DNA from: Polytrichum commune
Taxonomy: Eukaryota > Streptophyta > Polytrichopsida > Polytrichales > Polytrichaceae
Direction of reading: 5' to 3'
DNA length: 64,000 nt
Assembly: GCA_950295325.1 (NCBI GenBank)
Contig: OX485803.1
Span: 77,205,554-77,269,553 of the forward strand
In this document: positions 45,845 to 59,899 of the stretch, in pieces
Layout: each line of letters starts with the position of its first letter
Position numbering within the stretch: position 1 is the first letter of the stretch
Notes under the pieces: model-generated
The model's input: the letters and a program-made list of their open reading frames with translations, nothing else
Told to the model about the DNA's origin: nothing
Databases searched by the model: none
Program-made: the position numbers and the translations under genes

Positions 45845-48240
45845 CGGTGCTTTTGCTTGTACTGACGTGAATGAGAGCCCGTTTTTCCTAGCCTTGATCA
45901 TGTTTTACCAAGCTTCAAGGTAAGGATATTTCCTTTCTTTTGGAAGGTAGGCTCCATTTCAGTAAAATGTGTGACAAGATGGGGGGGGCAGTGTTTGTTA
46001 ATCTTCATTCGGGGATTATGTTTTGGGATTGTGAAGACCTTCTAGAGGGATCCACCAGTGTTTGATTGTTATCTAGTTTTCATCTGTTGAGTACTATGTA
46101 AGTGAGGTACTTGATGGCAATTTGGTGGTTGTGTTACATGAGTTTTTACTTTGTTTGGAGGTATTTTGAGGTCTTCTAGTGCTTATAATGATTGTGTTGT
46201 GTATGGTGCCTCGTACTCCGGCAGTGATGGTAATGAGGGGGTTGACATTCCATCATGCGGTTCTTAGTGTTTGGACGAGGGGGTTGCGATTGTTGGAATT
46301 TTCACTTTTGGCCATGTTGGGGAATATATTGCAACAATGGATGAATTCTACGAGTTAATGGGGTTGAGGTTATCGGTGGTTGGATATCAATTGGGGCACC
46401 AAGAATACATAGGATGTTGGGGCTTAGTTGAGTTGTGCATGTGCATGCATTGGTAGGCCATGTGCATTGTAGTAGCCAATTTGGAACCGTGATGTCTCAA
46501 GGTCATGATTGTTGGTTTCATGCATTAATAAGTGAATAGCATCTTGTGTGTTTGTTGGTTTGTAGTGTGCGGGCTATTTGATGTATAACTTGGTTATGGT
46601 GAACTATGCATAAGCCTTTGATGTGTGGGTTTGTGCATGTGGATAGTAGGTGTGGTCATGTATCAATGTTGTGATTTTTGCATAACTTACAGTTTGGATT
46701 TGGATGTGTTCTTGGCTAGAAGATGTTCTTTCAGTGATTTCCCATGTATCGGCAATAACGGGATTTTAGTGTGTGTGTGATTTGGGCATCTAATTCACCT
46801 TTGGCTTTCCACGAGCGGTTTGATAATTTGTGATGAATTTGTTCATTAGAGACACATTTGTTGATGTATGTGTAAATGTATTGTGCGGCTCTTAGCTTAT
46901 GTTCGGTGTGGGATTTATTCATGTAGGTTTGTAGGTTGTGTATTTTTTCCTTTGTGTTCACATGTCGGGATCTTGTTTAGCCAATAGGGTAAGGTGTGTG
47001 CACAGTGCATGTGGGGAATGTGGGAGGGTTTTATTGTGGGCGGTTCCTTCATTCGCGAGTTGGTTTCGTTACCCATGATTCCAACATGCACTCTAATTTT
47101 TTGTATTGTTATATTTTGTTTAATCCATAAGATTTGGTGGACTATGTCTGATAAGCATAGTTTGTCAAGGTGTTTATGTTAGGATGATGGGTGTCTAATG
47201 TGATTGCTAATGAGGTATATGTTATTAAAGACTATTTGTGAATATGAATATATATTGTGGTTGGCTTTTTGTGATTGTTGGGGCAACGAGGAAGGTCTAT
47301 GATTATGCTCGTAGGATATTTGGTAGGCCATGGAGTCCTTTTGCAATGCGGAGATCATTATTTGCATTGTATACGCCTAAGCCTACTATATTGCCTATGT
47401 CATGTTTGTCTAGTGGTATGAATGAGCCATTAGTGTCTATATATTGTTGTGGGTTATATATTGGGTTGTCGATGTGGTATAGGATAATTGGTAGGGGGGT
47501 CGAGTTGTTGTTGGTTGGATGGGGTGACTCTCGGGGTTGTCTGCCATGCTTTTGTGAATTTGACTTTGTAATCTATGGGTGTGCTTTTGGGTGGGGTTGG
47601 TTTTTCACGTGTACGTTGTATAATTGTGACATTATGAGTTATTTGTTGGTTTCTTGGGGGGGGGGTCCTTTGGATGTGGATGCATATTATGAAAGTATAT
47701 TGGTTTTCATGTTGTTGTAGGTACTTGGCCATTGAGGTGTGGGGTTGTATTCTATGGTGTGTGGCAGGACGGTGAGAATTATGTGCATGTTTTCATGTAT
47801 TGTCATGAGCTTGTATTCTTTGTGATGGCTTACAAAATTGGTGATTGTGTTGGGGTATTCTTTGGCAGCCATTTGTGCCCAGTGAATGGCTTATGTTGTG
47901 GAGTTTTGATCAAGTGGGGTGAGCTAGGCCAATGCTTGTCCATTTTGATGATTTTTTTTGTTGGGCACGTCAAAGGCTTATAGCAATTTCATGGTGATGG
48001 CATTGTTTGGGTGATTGGGGTGTTTTGGATGCGGGAGCTTGTTGGGGTCACCACAGTTGAATGTGGAGGTCCCAACCATAGGGATTTGTGTTGTTGGAGT
48101 GGCAAGTTGGTGCTAGCTCATGTTGGTGAGTGTTTGCACATTGTTGTAGATTTGGTGTATGGCTAGGGTAGGATCTAGTTGCGTAAGGTAAGGTGTTAGG
48201 GTTAGGGTTTTGGGGGTGAGGTTGTAGATCTATTATTATT
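45845..48240 (-). mobile_element. 5'-truncated LINE, copy 2
   Basis: The same family as the LINE at 3672-13740, on the same strand. Its 3' end is shared: GACGTGAATGAGAGCCCGTT at 45864 against GACGTGAATGGGAGCCCGTT at 3714. Recognisable pieces are the tail region, the knuckle-side linker (46961-46731, ending RYMGNH like the first copy), the RNase H helix with YLISNHIRHPSS (47367-47179) and the MAAKEYPN linker start (47872). It contains no RT, so it is truncated at about 48240. More decayed than copy 1, with many frame breaks. Confidence 0.85.
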
Positions 48241-50202
48241 TTTTGGACATTGGGATTGATAGGCTAGGAAAATGTAATTAGACACTACAAACACATGGAT
48301 CTTGTGTTTGTCCTTGAAGGAGGCCTTTTGTGATGTACTAGTATTAAGAGATTTGATGTTGGATATAAGAACGAAAGACTAACAATGTTTGTTATACTTA
48401 GCATGTGAGCAGATGGTGTTTGGAGTTAGACAACTCCAAAGAAAGAATTGATTACCATTTAAGTTATTTTCACCATTTCATTACATCACTTGGATGCTCC
48501 ATATAAATATGAGTGCATGAATCTCATCCATTACTTCATTTGTCACTTAGGCCCTCACATTCTAGTGCAAAGTGAAGTGGGCATTTTCTATCATCGAGAA
48601 ATTTTAGATTTCGGTGGTCACGGGACCCTCCATAACATTATCCAACCACGTGGGTCGGTTCCTTGACCCTAGAATATGGCGATTATATTTTGTGCCCCCC
48701 CATACAAAGTAAGAATATCCATTTATTATTTATACATTCAGGCCGACACTTGGAAATGTGGGTAGAGTTGTACTCTCGGCACTTTTTGCAGGAATCGTTA
48801 TTCATCCCAATACTATTCACTCAAAATACCAACACTATTCACTATTCGTACCAACATCAATTTCTTCTTATTTTTTTGATTATCTTCCCATGAAGATAAA
48901 ATAGTGGAGGCCCATGTTAGATTAAATATAGAATGGAACACAACTATGTGGCTGAACAATGTTATGTCGAGCTCTAGTGGAAGATGCCGCTTATTTCTAT
49001 AATAGGATGCCCCATGATTGTTCATCCAAGACTCTGATAATGCAAACCTCAGGCAAATCTTATGTGGGATACTCTTAGAAAATACCTTTGAAAAAAAAGT
49101 TCGATGAGTCATGACATGCAAAGAGTGTGCAAATGGTTGTGCATTCATTCAACATTGAAGAAGAAGCTTGGAGGAAAGTTAGCATGTTAGTTGTCTTATG
49201 TTTATACTCCATCTAGACTTGTGTATGTAAATACACTCTAAACCTTAGGTGATAAATGAGTTCGACACAAAATAAAATAAATTTAAGACTAAATGACATG
49301 TGTTGTTATTTTATTAGTCAAAACATGTATAAAAATCCACATGGCACTTCATAAACTAGCAAGTCACACCAAAATGTTGAACATGTTTATCACCTATGAA
49401 TGATAATATTTTATCCACTCAAGGTGCATTTCCACTAGTGTCGAGTGACCATGACCACCGCTTTCTAAAATCTCTAATTAATTAATAAACGAATGGCAGA
49501 CCCACTTTGTTTTACACATGGTCATGAAAAATAAAGGTCATTGTAGGTGAACATGGATGAGAAAGTGGCATGGAAGTGTTCTATGAAACCCTACACGTTC
49601 ATAAAATGAATAATGTTTGGTGGTCACATGGATTTTGTGGAAGAGAGAATCCAAATAAATAAATTCAACAAAAAATACGGCGACCATGAAAAAAAAGCAT
49701 ATTAGCATACATATTATATATATTATTATAACAAACATTGCGTTATGGTCTCAATCCACTTTGCATTATCCCATGACCAAGGTTTTTAAAAGGTGATGTG
49801 AATTTCTCTTGGCACAGTCTTCGGACTGCCAAATGTGACCACAAGAAGTTTTAAATCATGTTCTTCTCATGGCCCTTGGTTATATGTGTGTAAACCGGCC
49901 CTCATATCACCACGAAGCTATAAACTCATGATCCCCAAATATATATATATAAATTAATAGGCTCTCCCCGTCCCTCCTTGAAGTACCAATTTAAGTTAAT
50001 GAAATCACCTATACAATTGAACATGGCATCTATTCCACTTCCTCTAAATTATAATGAACATGCCGAGGATCCAATACCTACAATGCAGGTCGCATGTCTA
50101 AGAGGGGTGCATTGAAGAGCCATAACACAAAAAACGGATGTGAGGGTTGTGGGCCCTTATAATCAGTGAGCCATTATCTTGGAGAGTACCATAGACTACA
50201 TA
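48241..50202. other. unassigned intergenic stretch
   Basis: AT-rich with no recognised gene, RNA or repeat. The - strand frame 49148-48813 has no known motif. Poly-A/T runs are common. Confidence 0.45.
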
Positions 50203-51497
50203 GGGCCACTTCACACACGAGACTGCGGGCCCGTGACCACTCCACTTAAAACACTCGCATAAGTTGGAAAGGCGGAGCGGGTCCAAGTTCGCTTCACACT
50301 ACGCTTGAGGGACCAACGGAGTAAGTGAATGCAAGATGAATGTAAAATCTACATGGCATCAAATGGATCGTAATTCATGGTCACTAAGATTATTTTCGGA
50401 ACCACCTCTTGGAGGTAGGCCTAGCACAAAACTAAGAGATCACAACACCCTGAAATCTCAAACCATTTTTATTGTATTTTATCATGTGTGAAGACCATGT
50501 CTAGGGTCCATTGTTCATAGTCCATAGTCTATGACCCATTGAAGTAGCATTTGGTTGAGGGCCTAGCCAATATATGAGGAGTGTTCGGGCATATTAGTGG
50601 AGGCCGATGAGGTGGACATAGTTACGTGTCCAACAACGCGATTGAACCCGGGCAGGGGGGGGGGTTGGTAATCTTTTTGGAGCTGACAAGTTGAGATGTG
50701 GCGAATGATTGAATGTCGGGATGGATGTTCATGTTAAATAGGTGTGGTGGTCATTGTTCTTAGGTCTACTAGATGGTTACTTTCTCTTGCATAGTGCTCA
50801 TCCTGATGCCAGTTGTCCAAGATCATATGAATTAAAAGGAGTCAAAAGGAGTTAGTAAGCTTACCACTAGGGGTTACAAGTAATTAGCTAGATTGCCACA
50901 AATCCATTATCCTACACTTGGCTTCACAATAGCCTAATTGAGTTCACCCTTGAGGCTTCATAATAGTCTAGGAAATGAATTATCTGGGCTTGTTGATAAG
51001 TTGCATTGTGATAGTTGAATTTATTTTTATTTTTATTTATTTATTTATTTATTTGGTTGGTGTGTTTGGAAATGCCTTGGAGAATCAAAGCAACGGCTTG
51101 TGTGGAAGCACCATAATGCATTGCAATGTTATGCACAAGTGCTCTAGTTCTTACAGTCTTTGATGTTTGCATGTGTTGTGGACATTGTTGGGAGTGTTAT
51201 GCTTGCACATTTAAGAATTCAGTGGAGTCTTATATGTGAAAATAATTTTGTTACTTCAACCTTTCAAAGTAATAGGTGTTGGTGATGTGTCCTTCCGTGT
51301 TTTATTTTTCCCTAGAATATTTATGAGGGGGGTTCCCTTTATGAATAGAACACCCAAATATACCATATACAAATACACTCGAGCGCCCGTGACCACGGTA
51401 CAAGATTTTGGAAGTGTCTTTGGATGGCACTTGGACACTTCTTTTGAGCTCTCATAATGTCATGGTCACGGCTTTTGGCTTGTGTGTGAAGTGGCCC
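50203..51497 (+). mobile_element. Harbinger/Tourist-like MITE, copy 2, with insertion
   Basis: The tips GGGCCACTTCACACACGAG (left) and GTGTGTGAAGTGGCCC (right) match those of the element at 19719-20216, here inverted. ATA (50200-50202) and TTA (51498-51500) flank it, a likely decayed TWA duplication. About 50203-50570 and 51350-51497 align with copy 1, while about 780 bp in between do not. Confidence 0.8.
50571..51349. mobile_element. insertion of unknown type within MITE copy 2
   Basis: This segment is absent from the 498-bp sister element. It contains a G-rich run (about 50653-50665) and a TTTA/TTTTA run (about 51019-51053). No terminal repeats or duplications were pinned down, so its limits are approximate, and it could instead be ancestral sequence deleted from the sister. 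Confidence 0.5.
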
Positions 51498-51561
51498 TTA
51501 TGTAGAGACCCTAACTTACCGTGAAGTTTTTAAAAAGAAAAGGATGAGACAAACGCATATT

Positions 51562-51943
51562 CTACACTAAAGATGATATTTAGTGTCATATGGTATTTAA
51601 CATGACTATGGTGACTTTTTTCGGATGACACTTCTAATGAATAAGTTTACAAATATTGTCATGGACAATGGGTGAGTTCATCCATTGGTCAAAACCCTAC
51701 CTTTTTCTTGTCATCAACTTGTGATGAAATATTGTCATGGATGATTGAAATTTGGATGAAACATCACTCGGTAAGTGACATTAGTTGCACCACTGTAAAT
51801 CTATAATCTATTAAAAAAATTACAAGGAAATGACAAATAATGTTGGGTTAACATTTAGTGTTGGTGACACTATACTATGGTTTACAATTAGTATTGAGCA
51901 AGACGATTAGAATTGGTGACACTAAATATCATATTTGATGTAG
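51562..51943 (-). mobile_element. CTACACTA-ended MITE, copy c
   Basis: Complete copy of 382 bp, inverted relative to copies a and b. The left tip is CTACACTAAAGATGATATTT; the right tip is CACTAAATATCATATTTGAT. It contains ACAATATTTCATCACAAGTT in inverted form. Confidence 0.8.
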
Positions 51944-52565
51944 CTTTCTGCTTACAATTTTGATTCAGTAATTATAATATTGATTAAGGAAACCTTAACA
52001 CATAGTCAACTCTTACATTGACCCTAACTTTTATCACATCTATATTACATTGGCAATTTCCATCATTTTCAATGCCACGTGCAACTTACTCTCTTTTTTT
52101 GGAATAATTTTAGAAGAGCGTTGAGAGGAGTGCAAGGAGGATGGGAAGCCACCACATTTGAACGGTTCAAAACTCATCATTTGAAATTTCAACAAACCCA
52201 CATTCCTTCCATAAAACGTGGCCTACGAAGAGGTAATACGAGCATTTCATGTTGATGCCAAAAAGGACAAAAGTCCAATATTTCAATACATGGGACATGA
52301 TTGTTCCTTACCGGCTATTTAGAAGAATTCAACATTTTGAAGAATTGGAATAAGGTTCGGGAAGTGTGGGTCCTATAGGAGCTTTGTAATTTGATATGAA
52401 GATGATACTAATATTAATCAAGACAAAATCTTATAGACACACTAAATATTGTATTAAAGCATCATCGTCATAATAATAAATAGTAATGTCAATGTGTTTT
52501 ACATTAACAAACAATGTCCGTTTAGCACCTCATCAAGTATTTGTAGAGACATATGGGAGGGGAGG

Positions 52566-52707
52566 GGTTTAGTGCCATATGGTAGTTTTTGTCATAATGG
52601 TAATTTCGTAGTGACACTTCTTATGAACCTATTATTTATAAGAAATGAGAAATGATGTTAGGTTTGCATTTAGTGTTGGTGACACTACACATGTGGTTTA
52701 CAACCCC
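52566..52707 (-). mobile_element. CTACACTA-family MITE fragment, copy d
   Basis: About 140 bp match the outer parts of copy c (TAGTGCCATATGGTA, ATTTAGTGTTGGTGACACTA, GTGGTTTACAA), with the centre deleted and the tips lost. Confidence 0.7.
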
Positions 52708-53679
52708 TTCACACTCCTCCAACATTTTTTTTCTACAATTCATCAAATTTACATATTGTCATGACGTATTTCCAGAGTTAGCCATCAAACGCAAATGGAA
52801 CAAGTACATCCCCCCTCATGATTGCCATCCCGCATATGGGACTCATAATCATCACTACATGGCAAAGAGGTGGAATCCATAAAGACAATTTCAATATTTT
52901 CTTTGCTCAACTCAATCTCCTTCCTTCCTCCCAACCATATTCAATGCCCTCTAAGAACACCTACACACAACCCTCGTAAGATCATTGTCCACATTGATCC
53001 TTAACAGATGACAACTTGAAACAAAATGTCACCCCTCACACTTGCCCCCGTAACCCCCAACAAAACCCAGAAACTGCGAAAGTAGTTAGTGGATGTTGAC
53101 ATTTAGACTTAGTTAAGGGATACTCCTACGACACTCACCCCTCATAGTTTCAAACCTAGATCGTTACAAAGATTACACCACAACACCCTCCAACCAACTT
53201 AGTTAACCCCAAAGTGACCAAATCCACATGCCCATGGCCTCTAACGTAGATTCCCTTACCATTGTTTGGATACCACACATACAGCATGCCCTGAAAGAGG
53301 AAAGTAACCCGAGGGCAAAGAGGAAGACTAACATCTACAATGCAACTTTCTAGTCCATAACAAAACCCATAGTCACGAGGCCAACAAGTAAACCCCACTA
53401 ATGTCTTGATCAAGGTAGGGGAAGGCAATATGAATCACTCTCAAAGGGGCCTTGCAAGGTTTTGAACCCACACGACTCCAAGGTGACAACACCACAACCC
53501 ACTTTTAGACTTAAACAAAAATAATCCTTACCCCCACACTATTATAATTATATTGGTTACTTTTGGCACTGTTACTTTGGATAGAGCTGATCCTTTAAAA
53601 AGGGAAGTAACATGTTGGGTGAAGAGGGTCTTCATTCATCATGCCGTTGAACACAACACTTGAAATATTACTCGCACTC
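52708..53679. other. unassigned stretch
   Basis: No gene or repeat recognised. The - strand frame 53428-53156 has no known motif. Confidence 0.4.
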
Positions 53680-54900
53680 TATAATACCTGCAAGTTCAAG
53701 TATCTACATGACCTCATTTTAGGAATAAATTGAAGTGTAAATGAACTTGTCATTATTGTACTCCATTTCTTGTTGAGCGATGTTCCTTCATCAATCCCTT
53801 GTACGTATGAGCAAGGGTGCCATGTTTGGCAGTTCCGACTTTGGCATTGCAGGACAATCAATTTCTAACATTGGTATGGTATGTGTCACACCATGCTCTG
53901 CAAAATTCAAGGACTCCTTTATGCATGCCCTTTTAGCTATAATATTTGGGCAAGGAATTGAGTAGTTCACTTTCTCAAATCGGCATGAATCACAATCTAC
54001 ACCTAGTGGCAAATTAAACTTCTGTTTGGTAGATCCAAAAAGTTCACACCCTTTCCAAAGCAAAATCCCTATTGTTTAGATCTTCCGTCGCCTAATAGGA
54101 CTTAATGGCATCTACCAATAAGTTCATATTTCTAATCTTGGCAACAACCTTCAATTTCAAGGACACAAAATCAAAGCCTTTCCCAATAGAAACACCTCTC
54201 AATCACAACTTGTAATTTGCAATATGCATGAATACATGGATCAAATTGTCCATTATCTTTGTATAGATGAATCACTTTGTTTCTAGATTGTTGGAGCCAT
54301 TTATTATACAATGTCTCTGCAAGGTTACACGTTGGCATTTTTGTACATTAATACATCACATATGTCATATCCAGGTATATACATCATATGCTACAAACAT
54401 TACAATATCATAGTAGATTATGTGTATCATGGATATTTAAATTAGAGAATACTGTAAAATACATAGTAGATGATGCACTTACAAAAATTATTTGACCACC
54501 CCATTGTCTACAATGGAAGTGCCAAAAATCCAACCACTCAAAGAGCTCAGTAATGTATACTTTTGTGACAACTCCATATGACAACTACCACGAATAAATG
54601 ACATAATATTTAGTTTTGGATTTATCCATTTTTTTGCGTCCATGTAGTCCTCACACAAATGTTTGTGATGAAACTACAAAGATGCATTGATATATTTTTG
54701 CATGATCTTATCCAAACTTTGCGACCAATGGAAAAACCAAATGCGGTCGCAATCCATCATTAGCATACTTGGATCACCTTTACCTCATATCTTCATGACT
54801 GCTAGCCAATTGACATGTGTATTGTCCGCCATGAAGCCCTTGTGATTCACAATCGACACTCCATTCTCCGTTATTACATAATTCGAGTTTTTCTAGAAGA
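53680..54900 (-). pseudogene. decayed coding relic, unknown plant family
   Basis: On the - strand a chain of frames reads, from 54900 down: a VNHKGFMADNTHVNWLAV segment, GDPSMLMMDCDRIWFFHW, SQSLDKIMQKYIN, an MDAKKWINPK stretch and WLDFWHFH (to about 54490); then MPTCNLAETLYNKWLQQ near 54340-54290; then, in frame 54063-53791, CELFGSTKQKF and VNYSIPCPNI. Several stops and frameshifts separate them. They feel like one protein because they keep a single strand and order. I do not know the function; resemblance to large uncharacterised plant proteins is an impression from memory. It is possibly related to the relic at 59900-60740. Confidence 0.45.
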
Positions 54901-57589
54901 GAGTCTTAGCTACGCCGTCTTCAATTTGCATATTACAACATGCAATGGATAGTTACATTACAATTCATTGCTATCGTATACATGACACACTAAGGTGGTG
55001 TAGTCCTTTAAACGTCGATGTGATCAAATTCCATTGTCCATATCTCCTCCAACTTGCATAAGCTTAACAAAATCCACACCACTCCCTCAAAGATCTGACG
55101 ACATCTTAAAGACAAATTATATTGCTTTCGAATTGCCCCGGGAATCTATTGCCATAGACATACTTGAAGCCCAAATGGTCTTTGAGCAACCTAATACTAT
55201 CTTCCATACCCATTCCTCTACAAACAAAACGTTTGGAGTCCGATATAGTGTTACGACAATTTGGAGAGGCAAGAATATTGAATTTATCCATAATAACCTT
55301 CAAGACGAACTTGCGAGATGATGTCGTTCACCGTTTGATAGAGATTTGAGGAGCTAGTATGCAAGGAATTGTTTGTTTGTTGTTATTATTATAGTAGAGT
55401 CTGTGGCAGTGGATGTCTTTATGACCTCGTTGACAACACATCGGTAAAGTCATGTCAAGTGACTTATGTCAAGTGCCATTTGATGTATGGTGTTTATGAA
55501 CACCAAGATATATACAAACCCTTGACATCTCAATGATGTGGATTGAGCATATATTATGATAGCATGGCATAACGCAAATATACATTGGTGTGGAATGACA
55601 TATTTTACATTTTAATCTTGATTTTTCTTGATTAATATCTCTCACAAAATATGGGACAAAAGTTGATCCAATCGATTTGGCATAGTTAGGGTTACCTCCA
55701 TTGTGATACATATGATTATAATGTTTATTTATAGATTATAAATGACCAAGACAAGAAGAACACTCAAAGAGAGTCCAAAATCATTTTGGATATTTGTTGA
55801 TTTTGTTGTACACCAAGGGTGGCCATCACACATATTATCCGTGTTATCCTTAGAACGGCCATACGCACTATAAGCACCCATAGACATTGGGGTTAACACA
55901 AACAAAACATCACCATCAAAAAAGAGTGGCAAGTACTTGACGTCATGTACATCTATGTTGTCAAGATCAATTGTGGTAAGATCATATTTAAACATTCTTC
56001 TATATTCTGCCAATTTCAATACATAGACAATGCTCATGCCTAAAAATGATGAAAAATATTAAAAGAGGTGGATGGGGAAAATCAGATCCATGGCAAGACA
56101 ATTTTACGCACAACAAATCGTGAGGGGTTTTATGAACATTTTGCAAAACCAAAGGTGGATTGGGAGTTCTAGTTCTAAAAAAAAGATAATGTATCGACAA
56201 GATCAACAACATGACAAACATCATCATTTGAATCCAATAATAGAATAACAATATCACCATTTGATTTTATTTTGACATTGGCCATAATAAATAATTGGAC
56301 TGTGGATGTGCAAGAATTATTTATTAATACAACAATGGATGTTTGAACCTAGAAATCATAAAGACTTGTAACTCTAAATGATCATGGACCCAAAATCCAA
56401 AAATGATCATCTTCACTTTTTTCTTTTCTTTTTGCAACAAGATTGTTTCTAAGATATCACCATCCATAAAAATACATCTCTTGCTCCACGTATATGGTTC
56501 CTATCCGAAGATTGAACCTCAAATTAAGCAAATCTTCTGAGACACTCACATGACTTTGATCATCAAAAGGCAAAGTGAAGGGTACAAAGAATTCATAATA
56601 TGTAGTGGTAGCCGAAGTAAGGAAAAAATTGAAAGACATTAAAGCTTGTAATTGAACCACTATTATATGGGTAGCAAGGGATCAATTTGCTTGAATAAAA
56701 ATACAATTATATTACATAAATTGTTGAATGTGGACATAACATGAGAAACACAATGCAAACGAGAAAGCATCCCAAAATCTAATTGTAAAATAACTTTTAA
56801 ATACAAAGATTGAATCCATATCATTATTAGTAGGATAACTATTATAAGGGTGGGCACGACAACCCACAAACGCCAACCAAATACAGATAAACATACATGG
56901 AAAAATCGCCGAGTGGATGACTACACTAGATGTCAAAAAAATCATAGGTACATCCCCACCTAAACCATAATCTTCACCTTTAAATTTGATGCTTAAATGG
57001 ATGTTTTGGGCAAGGTTTGATCAACCAACCCCCCACTGTCTGGCTCTTCTTACTAGGAGCTTTGAGCTCGGACGAAAATGATTATGTTTTACAACAAGGA
57101 GAGTTCGAGACTGAATGAGTGACAGGAGGATAAAATCCCACAAAATGCTGCAAAAATATGTTGATAATTTAGCAAAAATACAAAGGAGTATAAATATTTG
57201 TAAAATGGATCAAAAAAATGAGGAGAATGAAGTAGACCTTGTTGCAAATATAGTCGATGATATCACATAAGAATTCCATGTGCAATATGAGGAAGAAGAT
57301 GAAACCGACAAGAATAGGAGCTTTGAAGAATACGACAAGTACACCGATGACAAACACAAAGTAGTTGAATGCGTATGCATTTTGTAAAATGTAAATACAC
57401 ACTGCGACTTATTTTATCTGGAGCAAATTAGAATGCTACAGATATGACCAAAGATTTTTAAATAAGTTTAAAATCCACAACTAATAGCCATTAACAACAA
57501 TCTAAAGAGGATATGATTGTAGTGGTATTTGAACCAATATCATAGAAACATAATATAAACATCAAGATATAAATATATGTGAGAACACA
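54901..57589. other. AT-rich stretch without recognised genes
   Basis: Many short - strand frames (55303-55106, 55711-55469, 56037-55729, 56945-56663, 57402-57169) have no motif I can name. The one at 55303-55106 may extend the relic downstream of it. No inverted or tandem repeats were noted. Confidence 0.4.
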
Positions 57590-57835
57590 TAGGGGTAATG
57601 GTGGGATTGTCAATACTCAAGAGAGGGAAAACAAAAATGGATTTGGGTAGGACTAAGAATATTCACAATGCAGCCAATTCCCAGGAAAGAGAAAATGAAA
57701 TGGGGTTAGATAGGTATGGGGATATGGGTGGTGCCGCCAATACCTGGAAGTGGAAAAATAAAATCAGGGTAAGATAGATTTGGGGGTTATTGGCGGTGTC
57801 GTCAATACTTGTGAGCGAAAAAATGAAAATAATTT
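57590..57835 (+). repeat. degenerate ~60-bp tandem repeat, about four units
   Basis: Units have the theme GGGGTnATGGTGG...CAATACT..GAGnGnGAAAA, followed by a GATTTGGGTAGG-like end. The starts are near 57590, 57650, 57717 and 57779, and each unit is heavily diverged. Confidence 0.55.
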
Positions 57836-58496
57836 GTTTGTAAGACTTCTCATCTAAAGAGACCTATTCATCCAACAAGTTTCATTCATTAATCATTAAT
57901 GATTTATGCATAAGACATAAAAAAAACCCAAGTTCATATTTTTTGTCTTTGGACTTTGAAACAAGGAAAAGATATGCGTAGAAGGAATACATGATAAAAG
58001 ATAAGTTACACTATCAAGTTGCGAAAGTTCAAACAACATGGTATTCAAGGTGAACGTCTCCATGAATTTTATGATGTTTGTATTGCTAATTAATATTGTG
58101 TATGAGGGTATTGTTTATTCTCAAATTCTATTGTTTTTCTAGGGCCTTAAATTTGTAACCCAGTGTAGACCCTCGGTAGATTTCCAAGTTTATGTCTTGT
58201 AATACTCTTTTGGTTATGCAACTTTAAATGTCCACAAATATTTAAAAATTTGGAAATATATGAAATACATTGGACATTTGTCATTATTGTTTATTCTACA
58301 ACTCCTTCACAAAATATTTTCTCATTTGATTTTATCTTTCATGACCAAATAGTTGTAAAAATTATGTATTTGGTTTTTTCTCGTATTTGATCATGTTTAT
58401 TATTTATAACTTTATCATTGTGTTTTTGTTACAAATAGATACTAATGACTATTCTAATCAGTTGGCTTTTAATTGTAAGTTGCTTGATAATTTATT

Positions 58497-59395
58497 AGAG
58501 TTTAATGTTGACTCCACTTCTTAGCACCTAAAAACGAATGTAATTTTGACTCATATGTTTGATACAACTACTTATCAACTTATGAGAGATGATGATATGC
58601 TACCTTGAAGGGGCCATGAGAAAAACATCCATTATTCTTCCAAGTTTTGATTGATGTTTTGTCAAAACCCAAAGGCATTGTTGCAGACCTCACTGCATTC
58701 ACAAGCATAAATTCATTTGTTTTTTACTTTGATATATTTTTTAATATAATTTCAATACCAACTAACATGCTCTCATTGATTGTTCTCTTCATGATTGTGT
58801 ATTATCTTCTTTTATATAAAACCTCCACACATGCTTGCCTCACTTTGAAGCATCACCTCTTGGCATGGGAAGCTCACATAGAAGTTTTTGATTCCATTGT
58901 AAAGCGTCTGACTATACAAACCCCTTTAATTATTGTCAAAGATACCATTTATGAAGACTCATATATTATCCAATTCTAAATCTCGAGGCCATCAATTGTG
59001 TAAATAAGTTTTGCTTGTTTTTCTTCTTTAAATGCTTTAGATGGTTCATTTTGTAAATTTTTCTTGAAGCATATTGTATACATGATTTTTTGAATTCTTC
59101 TTGAATAATTAATAATTATTAAGACATTTATGTTGTCAAGTGCTAGCAATATGATACCACAATGTTGCCAATGTTGGCACCATATTTTGAAGGATCTAAG
59201 ATTTTTAACAAGTCCATCACCCCCGCGAGGCCTCCCTATCTATCTTGAGACTATAACTTCCATTATTGTTGCTCAACCTTCCCCTTCAACTCATGGAAAA
59301 ACTAGACATTATGATCGGTGGGTTTTAGATTTCATAGAGTTAGAGGCTAAATCATGTTCAACATCCATCACAACAAGGTATAACGATGATTAGTT
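58497..59395 (+). pseudogene. decayed coding relic with methyltransferase-like stretch
   Basis: A + strand chain of frames: TTTYQLMRDDDMLP (58562-58606), a stop and a one-base shift, then an open frame 58647-58979 that begins DVLSKPKGIVADLTAFT and continues, after about 110 bp of hydrophobic insert-like sequence, as TSTHACLTLKHHLLAWEAHI. The KPKGIVADLTA plus ACLxxxHHLLAWE layout recalls motif I and the following strand of DNA N6-adenine-type methyltransferases, but no DPPY-type motif is seen and the resemblance is weak. The frame 59130-59393 may be the next piece. Function cannot be assigned. Confidence 0.35.
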
Positions 59396-59679
59396 TTTTG
59401 TTAGCATGTGTTCGATTGTAATTACGGAAGGTTTCATTATTGGTAACATATATTTAACATACTTTCACTAATGCTATCCCTTGGAATTACACATGTTTTG
59501 TGTCTAATTCTATCTTCTTTGCACTCTCTATGTTTGTATTGTATCATTGACCTATTACAAAATAAAGTGTCCTTTGCAATATGTTTTGTTTCATTTCTAA
59601 ATTGTTCATATTATGAATGTCAATGATAATTATTATCAAGATGTCATATGACATGCAATACAAACTATGAAATTTTTTG

Positions 59680-59706
59680 TATGATATATATATATATATA
59701 TATATG
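59680..59706. repeat. AT microsatellite
   Basis: A (TA)n run of about 26 bp. Confidence 0.9.
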
Positions 59707-59899
59707 CCCATAGTCATGTACGTATTTCTCATTGTTCGCTACTCAATGCTCATTTCTCACTATGCACAATCTAGCATTCATGTTGTCTATCGTCCCTACC
59801 CTTCTTTCTATTGAACCCTAAAATTGTTATTTTTCATGCCCAAATACCATAGTTATAGGATACCGGGGGGCCTATTGCCGACATTTCTCCTTCTTTGCG

